Origin: Campylobacteraceae bacterium
GTDB lineage: Bacteria; Campylobacterota; Campylobacteria; Campylobacterales; Sulfurovaceae
Length of the DNA stretch: 64,000 nucleotides
Assembly (NCBI GenBank): GCA_027024155.1
Contig: JALVTE010000121.1
Location: 102,313-166,312, forward strand
Direction of reading: 5' to 3'
Below the pieces are notes generated by a model. The model did not search any database and was not told the origin of the DNA. It was given only the letters and a program-made list of their open reading frames with translations. The position numbers and the translations under genes are program-made. This document shows, piece after piece, positions 53,939 through 62,694 of this stretch; the stretch's first letter is position 1, and every line of letters starts with the position of its first letter.

Positions 53939-55507
53939 ATGTACATAGATTTTAGAGACCCAGAAAAAAATAGTTATAGTTCAAATTCTAAGAGAGTAGA
54001 AATTTCTAATTCAGAGCCAGTTAAAACGAGAGGTTTTGATAAATTTAGAAGAAAAAAACGAGAGAAAGATACTAAAGAAGATAAACCTATAATTAAAGAA
54101 GTATCTTCTCCTCCAGAGAGTATTAAAACAGAGAAAAGCAATCTTAAAAATAGTGAAAATAGTAGTTTAGATATTCTTCAAAAAATAAATCAAGTTATTG
54201 CAGAGCAAAATGGGACTTCTATAAATACTCAAGAGAGTAGAATTAATACAACGCATACAAAGCAAGAAGAGTCGGCAAATTTAAGTCTAAAAGTAGACTC
54301 TAAAGAAGATAGAATAATTTCAGACAATAGTACAGATGCTAATTATACTCCACCTTCTGTTCCAAAAATTGGTAGAGGTGGTTTTCAAGCTTTTGAATTT
54401 AGAGGTAATGCAAAAGAGTATTTTAAAATTTGGATAGTAAATGTTGCTTTAAGTATTTTAACATTAGGTATATATTCAGCTTGGGCGAAAGTTAGAACAA
54501 ACCGTTATTTATATGGAAATACATATTTAAATAATTCAAATTTTGAATACAATGCAGACCCTAAAAGAATACTTATAGGTAGAGTGATAATTGTACTATT
54601 TTATGCCTTATTTTTAATATTTGGAAAATACTTAAATATGCATATGGTTGCTATTGGTATACTTATTGGCTTTTTATTGCTGCTACCTTGGTTAATTCGT
54701 CAAGCAATTAGTTTTAAGTTAAAGAGTGCGAGTTATCGAAATATTCCATTTAAATTTCATGCAAAAGTAAGAAGTTTCTACTTGATAGCAGGATTAGCTA
54801 TATTTGCAGTTATCGTTATAATAGTTGCAGTAGTGCTTCTTGGTCAGATAAATCCTATATTTGCTGGAATTGCAGGAATTATTGGCTATTTTTTAATCTC
54901 TTATTTAGTTGCACCTAGAGTTTATAGAAGATATAAGTCTGTAGTTATAAATAATTCAACATATGGAAATGCCAATTTCTTCTTTACTGCAACAAGAGGC
55001 GATGCTATAAAAATGTTTTTTAAAATAAGTTTTTTAACTTTTATTGCAGGAGTAATTTTCTTTGCTTTAGTAGGAGCTGCTATAGGTATGGGAGGTCCAC
55101 TTCTACATTATATACCAGCTAGTATTACACAGCATCCTCTCTTTAAATATGTGACAATGGGCTTTAGTATGATGCTTTACCTTGTATTTACAGGATTATA
55201 CAAAGGAATTACCGATGGCTATTTATCTAATTTTACAAGAGAACATACAACATTAGAAACTGCTGCATTTAAGAGTAGAATAAAGCCTTTGAAGTTGGGT
55301 TTTATTAGTGCAACAAATATGCTTATGTTACTTTTTTCTATAGGCTTACTGTATCCATATACAAAACTTAGATACTTAAGATACAAGATAGAAAATACAT
55401 ACTTTGAAGGTAGTAATTATGATAATATTGCTTCACAAGGGTATGAAGATACAAATGCAATAGGCGAAGAGGCGATGGACTTTTTTGATATTGATATAGG
55501 TATCTAG
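53939..55507 (+). CDS. YjgN-like (DUF898) membrane protein with long N-terminal tail
   Basis: 522 residues. About 140 N-terminal residues are polar, charged and probably disordered, with Ser/Asn/Lys-rich stretches. The DUF898 membrane part then starts with FEFRGNAKEYFKIWIVNVALSILTLGIYSAWAKVRTNRYLYGNT and repeats this module once (from about 330), with about eight membrane helices. It is paired with an M48-type protease gene 8 bases on, as YjgN-like genes often are. Function unknown. Confidence 0.82.
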   Translation: MYIDFRDPEKNSYSSNSKRVEISNSEPVKTRGFDKFRRKKREKDTKEDKPIIKEVSSPPESIKTEKSNLKNSENSSLDILQKINQVIAEQNGTSINTQESRINTTHTKQEESANLSLKVDSKEDRIISDNSTDANYTPPSVPKIGRGGFQAFEFRGNAKEYFKIWIVNVALSILTLGIYSAWAKVRTNRYLYGNTYLNNSNFEYNADPKRILIGRVIIVLFYALFLIFGKYLNMHMVAIGILIGFLLLLPWLIRQAISFKLKSASYRNIPFKFHAKVRSFYLIAGLAIFAVIVIIVAVVLLGQINPIFAGIAGIIGYFLISYLVAPRVYRRYKSVVINNSTYGNANFFFTATRGDAIKMFFKISFLTFIAGVIFFALVGAAIGMGGPLLHYIPASITQHPLFKYVTMGFSMMLYLVFTGLYKGITDGYLSNFTREHTTLETAAFKSRIKPLKLGFISATNMLMLLFSIGLLYPYTKLRYLRYKIENTYFEGSNYDNIASQGYEDTNAIGEEAMDFFDIDIGI

Positions 55508-55515
55508 GAGTAGAA

Positions 55516-56526
55516 GTGAAAATTAGAGCCAAAATGTATGATGGTGTTAGTTCTAAAGAGCACAATGTTGTAATAGAATTTACAGACAATAAGCGTGTAA
55601 TTATAGCATCACATGGTATTGATGTACCTATTGCTAGTGTTAAAATATCATCAAGACTTGGCTCTACACCACGCGTTTTACACTTTCCTAACGGAGAGCG
55701 TTGCAAAAGTGAAGAGAATGATAAAATAGATGAAATATTAGATAAATTAGAGGTTAAACGCTCAAAAATTCATAAGTTAGAGCGTTCTTGGAAATTGGCT
55801 ATATCATCTGTTGTTTTAATTGCAATATTTGTTGGCGTTATGCTTACAGCGGGTGCTGATTACTCTGCTAATTTATTGGCAAATGTTTTACCAAAAGAGA
55901 CACTTGATAGTGCTAGTCATGAAGGTTTGAAGCAGCTAGATAAACACTATTTGCACAAAAGTAATTTAAGCAAAGCAAAAAAGCAAAAAATTCTGGCAAT
56001 GTTTAAAAAGCTTACAAATGGAGATAAAAGATACAAGTTGCATTTTCGTTCATCTCCAAAGATTGGAGCAAATGCTTTTGCCTTGCCGAGTGGTGATATA
56101 GTTCTTTTAGATGAATTGGTAATGTTAGATAAAGATAGAGAACTTCGTGGTGTTTTAGGAGTGCTCGCCCATGAAAAAGGGCATGTAGTTTATAAGCATG
56201 CCTTAAAAGGAATGATAAAAGGTGCAATAGCTTCTACTATTATTGGTTATGCAACAGGAGATTTATCTTTTATTGTAACAACACTGCCAACAATTTTAGT
56301 AACTAGCAGTTATAGTCGAGAGTTCGAAAGCCAAGCAGACCATTATGCTAAGTCAGAGTTAAAAAGAATGGGAGTATCTTCTAAGCCATTAGCTTTACTA
56401 TTTATAAGATTAGAAGAGCTTGAAAAGAAAAAACACAAAGATAGCAACTCTACAGATTCATTTGATTGGATCTCTAGCCATCCAGCTACAAAAGATAGAA
56501 TTAAATACTTTATGACAGATGATTAG
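55516..56526 (+). CDS. M48-family zinc metalloprotease
   Basis: 336 residues, GTG start (AGGAG upstream). A small N-terminal beta domain (about 1-75), one membrane helix (about 90-110), then the M48 peptidase: zinc motif AHEKGH (HExxH) near 218, and the third ligand region SYSREFESQADHYAKSELK. It is a membrane-anchored endopeptidase of the HtpX/BepA type, perhaps acting on envelope proteins together with the upstream DUF898 protein. Confidence 0.9.
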   Translation: MKIRAKMYDGVSSKEHNVVIEFTDNKRVIIASHGIDVPIASVKISSRLGSTPRVLHFPNGERCKSEENDKIDEILDKLEVKRSKIHKLERSWKLAISSVVLIAIFVGVMLTAGADYSANLLANVLPKETLDSASHEGLKQLDKHYLHKSNLSKAKKQKILAMFKKLTNGDKRYKLHFRSSPKIGANAFALPSGDIVLLDELVMLDKDRELRGVLGVLAHEKGHVVYKHALKGMIKGAIASTIIGYATGDLSFIVTTLPTILVTSSYSREFESQADHYAKSELKRMGVSSKPLALLFIRLEELEKKKHKDSNSTDSFDWISSHPATKDRIKYFMTDD

Positions 56527-56621
56527 ACCCTATATTTATATAAAGAGTTCTACTTCTTGCTTCATATAAACTATCTTTGGCTATAATTAGCTTAAAATTT
56601 TATAATTTGTAAGGAAATATT

Positions 56622-58424
56622 GTGAGTGAAGTAATCGGCTATATTAAAGATGGCGAAATTTTTGATACTCAAAGTGCACAAAGCGGAGATAGTGAAGTAG
56701 TTTTTGATAACTCAAAAGAGGCACTAGAGATAATTCGCCACTCAGCAGCACACCTGATGGCACAAGCTATTAAAGAGCTTTATCCTAATACTCAATTTTT
56801 TGTAGGACCTGTAGTAGAAGAGGGCTTTTATTACGACTTTAGATGCGATGCAAAAATTGGCGAAGAGGATTTGAAAAAAATCGAAAAGAAGATGAAAGAG
56901 TTAGCTAAGAAGAAGTATGAAATCGAAAAGTATACTCTTAGCAAAGAGGAAGCCTTAGCGAAGTTTGCCAATGATGACTTAAAGCAGAGATTAATAAAGC
57001 AAATACCTGGTGAAGAAGTTAGTATCTATAAGCAGGGTGATTTCGAAGACCTTTGCCGTGGACCTCATGTTCCAAGTACAGGCTTTTTATTTAATGTAAA
57101 GCTTACAAAATTAGCGGGTGCTTACCTCGGTGGCGATGAAAATTCTGAAATGCTAACAAGAATTTACGGTATTGCATTTGCTGATAAAGAGAGCTTAAAA
57201 GCTCATATGAAAATGCTTGAAGAGGCTAAAAAGCGTGACCATAGAAAGCTAGGTAATGAGTTAGATTTGTTTATGTTTAGTGAAGAGGCAGGAGCAGGGC
57301 TTCCATTTTGGCTACCAAAGGGTGCTAGACTTAGAGGTCGCTTAGAGCAGATTTTATGGAGAGCCCACAGAGCAAGAGGTTACGAGCCAGTTAGAGGCCC
57401 TGAGATTTTAAAATCACAAATGTGGCAGACAAGCGGACACTACGCATGTTATGGCGAAAATATGTACTTAACTCAAATTGACGGGCAAGAGTATGGACTT
57501 AAGCCTATGAACTGCATCGGGCATATTTTAATGTATAAACATAGCGGAAAGAGTTACCGTGATTTGCCTATTAAATTCTTTGAGTATGGTGTTGTTCATC
57601 GCCACGAAAAGAGTGGGGTACTGCATGGACTATTTAGAGTTAGAGAGTTTACACAAGACGATGCACACATTATCTGTACACCAGAGCAGATTAAAGAGGT
57701 TGTATTAGAGGTAGTGGACTTTATCGAAAAGATTATGAGCAAATTTGGCTTTAAGTATGAGATGGAAATCTCTACAAAACCAGAAAAAGCGATTGGTGAC
57801 GATGCTGTTTGGGATATGGCAACAGATGGTCTTAAAGATGCATTAGACAGCTATGGAATTAGTTACGGAATCGACGAGGGAGGTGGAGCATTCTATGGTC
57901 CTAAAATCGATGTTAAGATTACAGATGCAATCGGCAGAAAGTGGCAGTGTGCAACTATTCAGGTAGACTTTAACTTGCCTGAGCGTTTTGAGATGGAATA
58001 TACAGACGAAAATAACGAAAAGAAGCAACCTGTAATGGTACACCGTGCAATTTTAGGAAGTTTCGAGAGATTTATCGGTATATTAACAGAGCACTATGCG
58101 GGTGAGTTCCCAACATTTATTGCTCCAACACAAGCAATTTTTGTACCTATTGCTGATACACACGTAGAGTACGCTAAAGAGTTGGCTAAAGAGTTTAGTG
58201 CAAATGAGATAGATACAGAAATTTACGATAAAAACGACTCTTTAAACAAAAGAATTCGTTTAGCAGAGAAGCAGAGAGTGCCATATGTAGTAATTATTGG
58301 CGATGAAGAGGTAGCAAATAACACAGTTGCCATAAGAGATAGACGAAAAAAAGAGCAATATAATATAAAAGCTAAAGATTTTATGTTACAATTAGTAAAC
58401 GAAATAAAAGAGGGAGAACTTTGA
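56622..58424 (+). CDS. thrS: Threonyl-tRNA synthetase
   Basis: 600 residues with a GTG start. The editing domain begins almost at once ([16 protein letters not shown] near 38), so the usual N-terminal TGS domain is reduced to a short stub, as in other Campylobacterota. Class II motifs are seen: [18 protein letters not shown], zinc-ligand Cys in [29 protein letters not shown], and the anticodon-binding C-terminus. It overlaps infC by four bases (TTGA). Confidence 0.95.
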   Translation: MSEVIGYIKDGEIFDTQSAQSGDSEVVFDNSKEALEIIRHSAAHLMAQAIKELYPNTQFFVGPVVEEGFYYDFRCDAKIGEEDLKKIEKKMKELAKKKYEIEKYTLSKEEALAKFANDDLKQRLIKQIPGEEVSIYKQGDFEDLCRGPHVPSTGFLFNVKLTKLAGAYLGGDENSEMLTRIYGIAFADKESLKAHMKMLEEAKKRDHRKLGNELDLFMFSEEAGAGLPFWLPKGARLRGRLEQILWRAHRARGYEPVRGPEILKSQMWQTSGHYACYGENMYLTQIDGQEYGLKPMNCIGHILMYKHSGKSYRDLPIKFFEYGVVHRHEKSGVLHGLFRVREFTQDDAHIICTPEQIKEVVLEVVDFIEKIMSKFGFKYEMEISTKPEKAIGDDAVWDMATDGLKDALDSYGISYGIDEGGGAFYGPKIDVKITDAIGRKWQCATIQVDFNLPERFEMEYTDENNEKKQPVMVHRAILGSFERFIGILTEHYAGEFPTFIAPTQAIFVPIADTHVEYAKELAKEFSANEIDTEIYDKNDSLNKRIRLAEKQRVPYVVIIGDEEVANNTVAIRDRRKKEQYNIKAKDFMLQLVNEIKEGEL

Positions 58425-58972
58425 ACAAGCAAGGAAGAGGAAAAAGTAAAAAAGATAGCGTGATTATGAATGAGGCTATCAGAGCAAATGAGTTAAGAGT
58501 AATTAGTGATACAAAAGGTCAATTAGGTATTTTATCTAAAGCCGAAGCACTGCAACTAGCAGAAGAGGAAGGTTCAGATTTGGTGCTAATGTCACCAGAT
58601 GCAAAACCGCCAGTTGCAAAAATTATGGATTATAGTAAATATAAATACCAACAAGAGAAGAAGAAAAAAGAGGCTCGTAAGAATCAAAAGAAGATAGATG
58701 TAAAAGAGGTAAAATTCTCTTGTAAAATTGCTCAAAACGATATAGATTATAAAGTTAAACACGCTAGAGAGTTCTTAGAGAAGGGTAAGCACGTTAAGTT
58801 GCGTGTATTCTTAAGAGGTCGTGAAATGGCAACTCCTCAACTAGGTGTTGAGGTTCTAAATAATATATGGCCACTTCTTGAAGATGTAGCAACATTAGAG
58901 AAACCTCCAGTACAAGAGGGTAGATACATTAGTATGTATGTTGTACCTAAGAATGAGCATAAAAAGAATTAA
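58421..58972 (+). CDS. infC: Translation initiation factor IF-3
   Basis: 183 residues from a TTG that overlaps the thrS stop. [14 protein letters not shown] near the N-terminus, then [18 protein letters not shown] and the C-terminal RNA-binding domain ([22 protein letters not shown]). Non-ATG starts are the rule for infC, because IF-3 represses its own synthesis by rejecting such codons. rpmI and rplT, which usually follow, are absent here. Confidence 0.95.
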   Translation: MNKQGRGKSKKDSVIMNEAIRANELRVISDTKGQLGILSKAEALQLAEEEGSDLVLMSPDAKPPVAKIMDYSKYKYQQEKKKKEARKNQKKIDVKEVKFSCKIAQNDIDYKVKHAREFLEKGKHVKLRVFLRGREMATPQLGVEVLNNIWPLLEDVATLEKPPVQEGRYISMYVVPKNEHKKN

Positions 58973-58991
58973 TTTTATATAAACTACTTCA

Positions 58992-59024
58992 TATAAATAG
59001 CAATAAATTGTATTGCTATTTATA
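58992..59024 (+). terminator. Terminator hairpin after infC
   Basis: TATAAATAGCAAT and its perfect complement ATTGCTATTTATA (13-base arms, 7-base loop), followed by ACTTCTTTT. It closes the thrS-infC unit. Confidence 0.7.
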
Positions 59025-59127
59025 ACTTCTTTTAAACATAGCATAATACTTAAAATATTTTGTTCTATTCATATTCTATTAATAAATTATAGGCATAATA
59101 AATTTCATAAAATAATAAAGGAAAATA

Positions 59128-59499
59128 ATGGCAATAGTAGAATTAACTGCTGAAAATTTTAATGAAGTAGCAGAGAAAAATCCAATCTTAGTAATCGACT
59201 TTTGGGCACCTTGGTGTGGTCCATGTAAACAGTTTGGACCAATTTATGAAGAGGTAGCAGGAGAATATCCAGATATAGCATTTGGTAAAGTAAACACAGA
59301 AGAGCAACAAGATATAGCAGGATACTTTAAAATACAATCTATCCCAACTGTAATGATTATTAGAGAGGGTGTAATAGTATTTGCACAACCTGGAATGCTA
59401 CCTAAAGAGGGTTTAAAAGATGTAATCGAGCAAGTAACAGCTCTGGATATGGACGAAGTTCGTGCAGAAATTGCAAAAGAAAAAGAGGCTAATAAATAA
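59128..59499 (+). CDS. trxA: Thioredoxin
   Basis: 123 residues. Active site FWAPWCGPCKQFGP near 33, KVNTEEQQDIAGYFKIQSIPT with the cis-Pro. The chain is about 15 residues longer than standard TrxA, with an acidic/basic C-terminal helix (MDEVRAEIAKEKEANK). It is a cytoplasmic disulfide reductase. It is a single gene, framed by two hairpin terminators. Confidence 0.93.
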   Translation: MAIVELTAENFNEVAEKNPILVIDFWAPWCGPCKQFGPIYEEVAGEYPDIAFGKVNTEEQQDIAGYFKIQSIPTVMIIREGVIVFAQPGMLPKEGLKDVIEQVTALDMDEVRAEIAKEKEANK

Positions 59500-59515
59500 A
59501 ATTTATTAGTGGCTG

Positions 59516-59552
59516 TATGCATTATATCTACTCTTGTATTATATAATGCATA
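59516..59552 (+). terminator. Terminator hairpin after thioredoxin gene
   Basis: TATGCATTATAT and ATATAATGCATA (12-base perfect arms, 13-base loop), followed by TCTTTTAAA. Confidence 0.65.
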
Positions 59553-59683
59553 TCTTTTAAAGGTAGTTAATATTCCTCTTTTCTACCTATAAAGTTTAAT
59601 ATTATTACCAATATAAAATTTATTTTTACTTACATTATATGGCTTAACATCAGTTTATAAGTTCTATTTGTTATACTTCTATT

Positions 59684-60313
59684 ATGAAAATTTTACTATT
59701 AGAAGATGATACTATTTTAGCGGAGAGCTTGCAAGAGTTTTTAGAATTAGAGGGTTTTATTGTAGATGTAGCTAATTGTGCTGATGATGCTTATGATTTA
59801 ACTTATAAAAATGCATATGATTTTTATATTTTTGATATTAACTTATCTGGAGATAATGGTTTTGAAGTATTAAAAAATTTAAAAAATGCTAACGATACAA
59901 CACCTACAATCTATATTAGTGCATTAGTTGATATTGATTCTATTACAAAGGGTTTTAATATTGGAGCTTGTGATTATATAAAAAAGCCTTTTGACCCAAT
60001 GGAGTTAGTTGTTAGAATAAAACAACAGTATAAGAAAAATGATTTAATAAAATATAAAGATATAGTTTATAATCCAAATAGTAAAATAGTTACAAAAAAT
60101 GGCGAGGATATTCCTTTAGGTAATATCCAATTTGCAATATTTGATAAACTTATTAGAAATATAAATAGTGTAGTAGATAATGTAGAGTTGCTTGAATTGT
60201 TAGAAACATCTAATGGTAACTCTTTAAGAGTAACAATATCTAAATTAAAAAATAGACTTGATTTAGATATAAAAAATATTAGAGGTAGAGGCTATATTCT
60301 TGAAGAGGTATGA
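59684..60313 (+). CDS. OmpR-family response regulator
   Basis: 209 residues. Receiver domain: acidic pair EDD at 7-9, phospho-acceptor Asp 51 (FDINLSGDNG), Thr/Ser at ISA near 79, Lys 101 (YIKKPFDP). The C-terminal winged-helix DNA-binding domain covers about 125-208 (LRVTISKLKNRL, IRGRGYIL). It overlaps its kinase gene by 14 bases. Two nearby promoters with paired 11-bp repeats are good candidates for its targets. Confidence 0.92.
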   Translation: MKILLLEDDTILAESLQEFLELEGFIVDVANCADDAYDLTYKNAYDFYIFDINLSGDNGFEVLKNLKNANDTTPTIYISALVDIDSITKGFNIGACDYIKKPFDPMELVVRIKQQYKKNDLIKYKDIVYNPNSKIVTKNGEDIPLGNIQFAIFDKLIRNINSVVDNVELLELLETSNGNSLRVTISKLKNRLDLDIKNIRGRGYILEEV

Positions 60314-61340
60314 GAGAGAAGCATTAATTAAAAATTTTCTTATATTTTTTTCTGTAGAATTATTTCTATTAAGCTTGCTTTACATAAAAGAGTATAGTCA
60401 AGAGATTCATAGTAATTTAGATAATATAAAAAACGAAATGAAGTTATGTAGTTTTGACTTAAATTGTCCTAAGTTTAATTTAGATTTTGTACCTAAAAAA
60501 AGTGGCATAAAGACTTATTATTTATATAAAGATAATAATTTAACTACATATTATCATGTACCAACAGTAAAAAGTTATCTTCTTAAAATAACTCTAAATA
60601 GAGATAAGTATTATGATATAAAATCTAAAATAAAGATTAAATTGTTTGAAAGATTTACAATATATACATTGTTAATGGCACTTTTGTCTTTTATATTTTC
60701 TCTTTACTCTCTATATCCACTTAAACGAGCATTGAAATTAAATGATGAATTTATAAAAGATATTTTACATGATATAAATACACCGATAAGTTCTATAGTT
60801 ATAAATTTTAAATTATTAAAAAAAGAGTTTGGACAAAATCGTAAAATAGATAGAGTGGAATCTAGTATAGATACAATAGTATATTTACAAAAGAATCTTC
60901 GAACATTTTTAGATAATTCAAAACTTCAGAAAGAGGAGCTTTGCATAAGAGATATTTTACTTGATAGAGTTGAACACTTTAAACATATTTATCCTAATTT
61001 AAATTTTTATATTGAATTAGAAGAGTGTAGTGTATTAACAAATAAAGAGGCATTTGTAAGAATAATAGATAATTTATTAAGTAATGCATCTAAATATAAT
61101 AAAGAGAATGGTAGAGTAGAAGTAGTTTTGAAAAATTGTACTATTAATATTAAAGATAGTGGTATAGGTATAGAGAATGTTAAAAATATCTTTAAAAGAT
61201 ATTACACAGAGAGTGAAAGAGGTATTGGTATAGGTATGCATATTGTGAAAAAACTTTGTGATGCTTTGGGAATAAAAATATCTATAAAGAGTAAGTTAAA
61301 TATAGGAACTAATGTTACACTTAAATTAAGTAATGTTTAG
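60300..61340 (+). CDS. Sensor histidine kinase
   Basis: 346 residues from a TTG inside the regulator gene. Two membrane helices (about 12-30 and 118-138) enclose an about 85-residue periplasmic sensor with two cysteines close together (KLCSFDLNCPKF, residues 50 and 56). The H box is FIKDILHDINTP (His 157). The ATPase domain has an N box (IDNLLSNASKYNKENG), DSGIGIENV and a shortened G2 (ERGIGIGMHIVKK). There is no HAMP domain. The sensor cysteines may respond to redox or metals; this is inference. Confidence 0.9.
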   Translation: MKRYEREALIKNFLIFFSVELFLLSLLYIKEYSQEIHSNLDNIKNEMKLCSFDLNCPKFNLDFVPKKSGIKTYYLYKDNNLTTYYHVPTVKSYLLKITLNRDKYYDIKSKIKIKLFERFTIYTLLMALLSFIFSLYSLYPLKRALKLNDEFIKDILHDINTPISSIVINFKLLKKEFGQNRKIDRVESSIDTIVYLQKNLRTFLDNSKLQKEELCIRDILLDRVEHFKHIYPNLNFYIELEECSVLTNKEAFVRIIDNLLSNASKYNKENGRVEVVLKNCTINIKDSGIGIENVKNIFKRYYTESERGIGIGMHIVKKLCDALGIKISIKSKLNIGTNVTLKLSNV

Positions 61341-61361
61341 GTAATGCTTTTGTGGTATAAT
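61328..61361 (+). promoter_or_regulatory. Promoter with tandem 11-bp repeats before the His-rich gene
   Basis: AAGTAATGTTT (61328-61338) and AGGTAATGCTT (61339-61349) are adjacent 11-bp direct repeats; six bases later comes TATAAT (61356-61361). Direct repeats next to a -10 box without a -35 hexamer are typical of OmpR-type activation. The first repeat overlaps the end of the kinase gene. The same layout recurs at 62628. Confidence 0.65.
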
Positions 61362-61416
61362 TTTATTAGATTTCTTGCAAGAGTCTATTCCTTATTCAGT
61401 TAATAAAGAGAGATTT

Positions 61417-61851
61417 ATGATAAAAAGAGTAATATTAATTTTAACAATATTTATATCTTTTGTAATGGCAGATAATTCGTTAGAACTTAAAATTGCACAA
61501 TTACAGACAGCTCCAAAAGATAAAAAATATATTATAATGAACCAAATAAAGCGCGAGCTTGCTAATATGAATGTAGAACAGAGAAGTAGAGCATTAAATC
61601 AGCTAAAAGCTACTATCCATACTGCTGAAAATGGTATGCATAAACATAATAACTCTACACATTTAAAAACAAGAGAGCATATTCAAGAGCATTTAAAGCA
61701 TAATGAAACACACCTTTTAAACAAACACCAACATTCAAAATTTGATGAAGTGAAGAAGTCTCAAGAGCATCATCATAAAGATAGTCAAGATAGCCAACAT
61801 TCTCATAATACACACCATACACATCATAAAAAAGGTTCACATGAGAAATAG
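61417..61851 (+). CDS. Secreted histidine-rich protein, probably metal-binding
   Basis: 144 residues from ATG 61417 (AAAGAGAGA upstream). A signal peptide (cleaved near FVMADN) is followed by a helical part (about 22-70) and a C-terminal half with more than 20 histidines (EHLKHNETHLLNKHQH, then HSHNTHHTHHKKGSHEK). It should bind transition metals such as zinc, nickel or copper in the periplasm, or buffer protons. It has no recognised family. It overlaps the next gene by 11 bases. Confidence 0.75.
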   Translation: MIKRVILILTIFISFVMADNSLELKIAQLQTAPKDKKYIIMNQIKRELANMNVEQRSRALNQLKATIHTAENGMHKHNNSTHLKTREHIQEHLKHNETHLLNKHQHSKFDEVKKSQEHHHKDSQDSQHSHNTHHTHHKKGSHEK

Positions 61852-62602
61852 CACTATCTTAAAGTTATTATTAATGATACTCTTTTGTGTTAATATTGAA
61901 GCAAAAATCTTTTTAGATAACGATTTAGATGGTGTTGCTAACAAAGATGATAAATGTCCAAACTCTAAAATTACTGATATTGTAGATAAATATGGTTGTG
62001 CAGTTAGTAAAGTTGTTTTTAAAGAAGATAAACATTTAGATATTAGTATTGGAATAAGCAGAGACAAAAGTTCTGGAAATTGGCAAAATAGTCAATATTT
62101 ATCGTTAAGTTACTATTATGGTAATTCAAATTTTTCAATAACTGCTTCTAAATATAGTAGTAATAATTCAAATGATTTAACGGTTGCTTACTATTACTAT
62201 ATAAATAATCCTAAATATTGTATTAGTTTGGGTGCTGGAACTTATATACCTTTTGACTCTAATGACAAAAATGACTATTTTTTAAGTGCAAAGTATACAT
62301 ACTATTTTTATAATAGTGTATTGAGCGCAGAATATAAGCATATATTTTCAAGAGATGTTGGTACAAAAGATTCAAATTCTTTAACAGTGGAGTATGGTTA
62401 TTTAATAAATAAAAAACTATTTATTGCTTTATCTTATAGTTTAGAAAATTCAATATATGAAAATAAAAATAATATACAGACTATAGATTTTTATACAAAT
62501 TATCACTTTAATAAAAATTGGTATATTTCGGGAGATTTACAAAAAAATGTAAGTTCATCTTCTGATATATCATATACTGTCTCTTTAGGTTACTATTTCT
62601 AA
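61841..62602 (+). CDS. Outer-membrane barrel-like protein with one thrombospondin-3-type calcium motif
   Basis: 253 residues. A signal peptide (about 1-21) is followed by a TSP3-like calcium loop (DNDLDGVANKDDKCPNS), then about 190 residues of alternating Tyr/Ser-rich strands (YLSLSYYYGN, LTVAYYYYINN, LTVEYGYLINKKLFIALSYS) ending in a terminal aromatic (SLGYYF), as outer-membrane beta-barrels do. It could be a small channel or surface protein. It is coupled to the His-rich gene and lies behind the two-component system. Confidence 0.7.
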   Translation: MRNSTILKLLLMILFCVNIEAKIFLDNDLDGVANKDDKCPNSKITDIVDKYGCAVSKVVFKEDKHLDISIGISRDKSSGNWQNSQYLSLSYYYGNSNFSITASKYSSNNSNDLTVAYYYYINNPKYCISLGAGTYIPFDSNDKNDYFLSAKYTYYFYNSVLSAEYKHIFSRDVGTKDSNSLTVEYGYLINKKLFIALSYSLENSIYENKNNIQTIDFYTNYHFNKNWYISGDLQKNVSSSSDISYTVSLGYYF

Positions 62603-62627
62603 TTTTATTCTTACTTCCATTAATAGG

Positions 62628-62661
62628 AGGTAATGTTCAGGTAATACTTTTTTTGTATAAT
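62628..62661 (+). promoter_or_regulatory. Promoter with tandem 11-bp repeats before the repeat lipoprotein
   Basis: AGGTAATGTTC (62628-62638) and AGGTAATACTT (62639-62649), then TATAAT at 62656-62661: the same repeat words, the same 11-bp phase and the same six-base gap to the -10 box as at 61328. Gene start is 34 bases downstream. Confidence 0.7.
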
Positions 62662-62694
62662 TATCCTATAATAAAATTTTAGGAGTATACAGAA

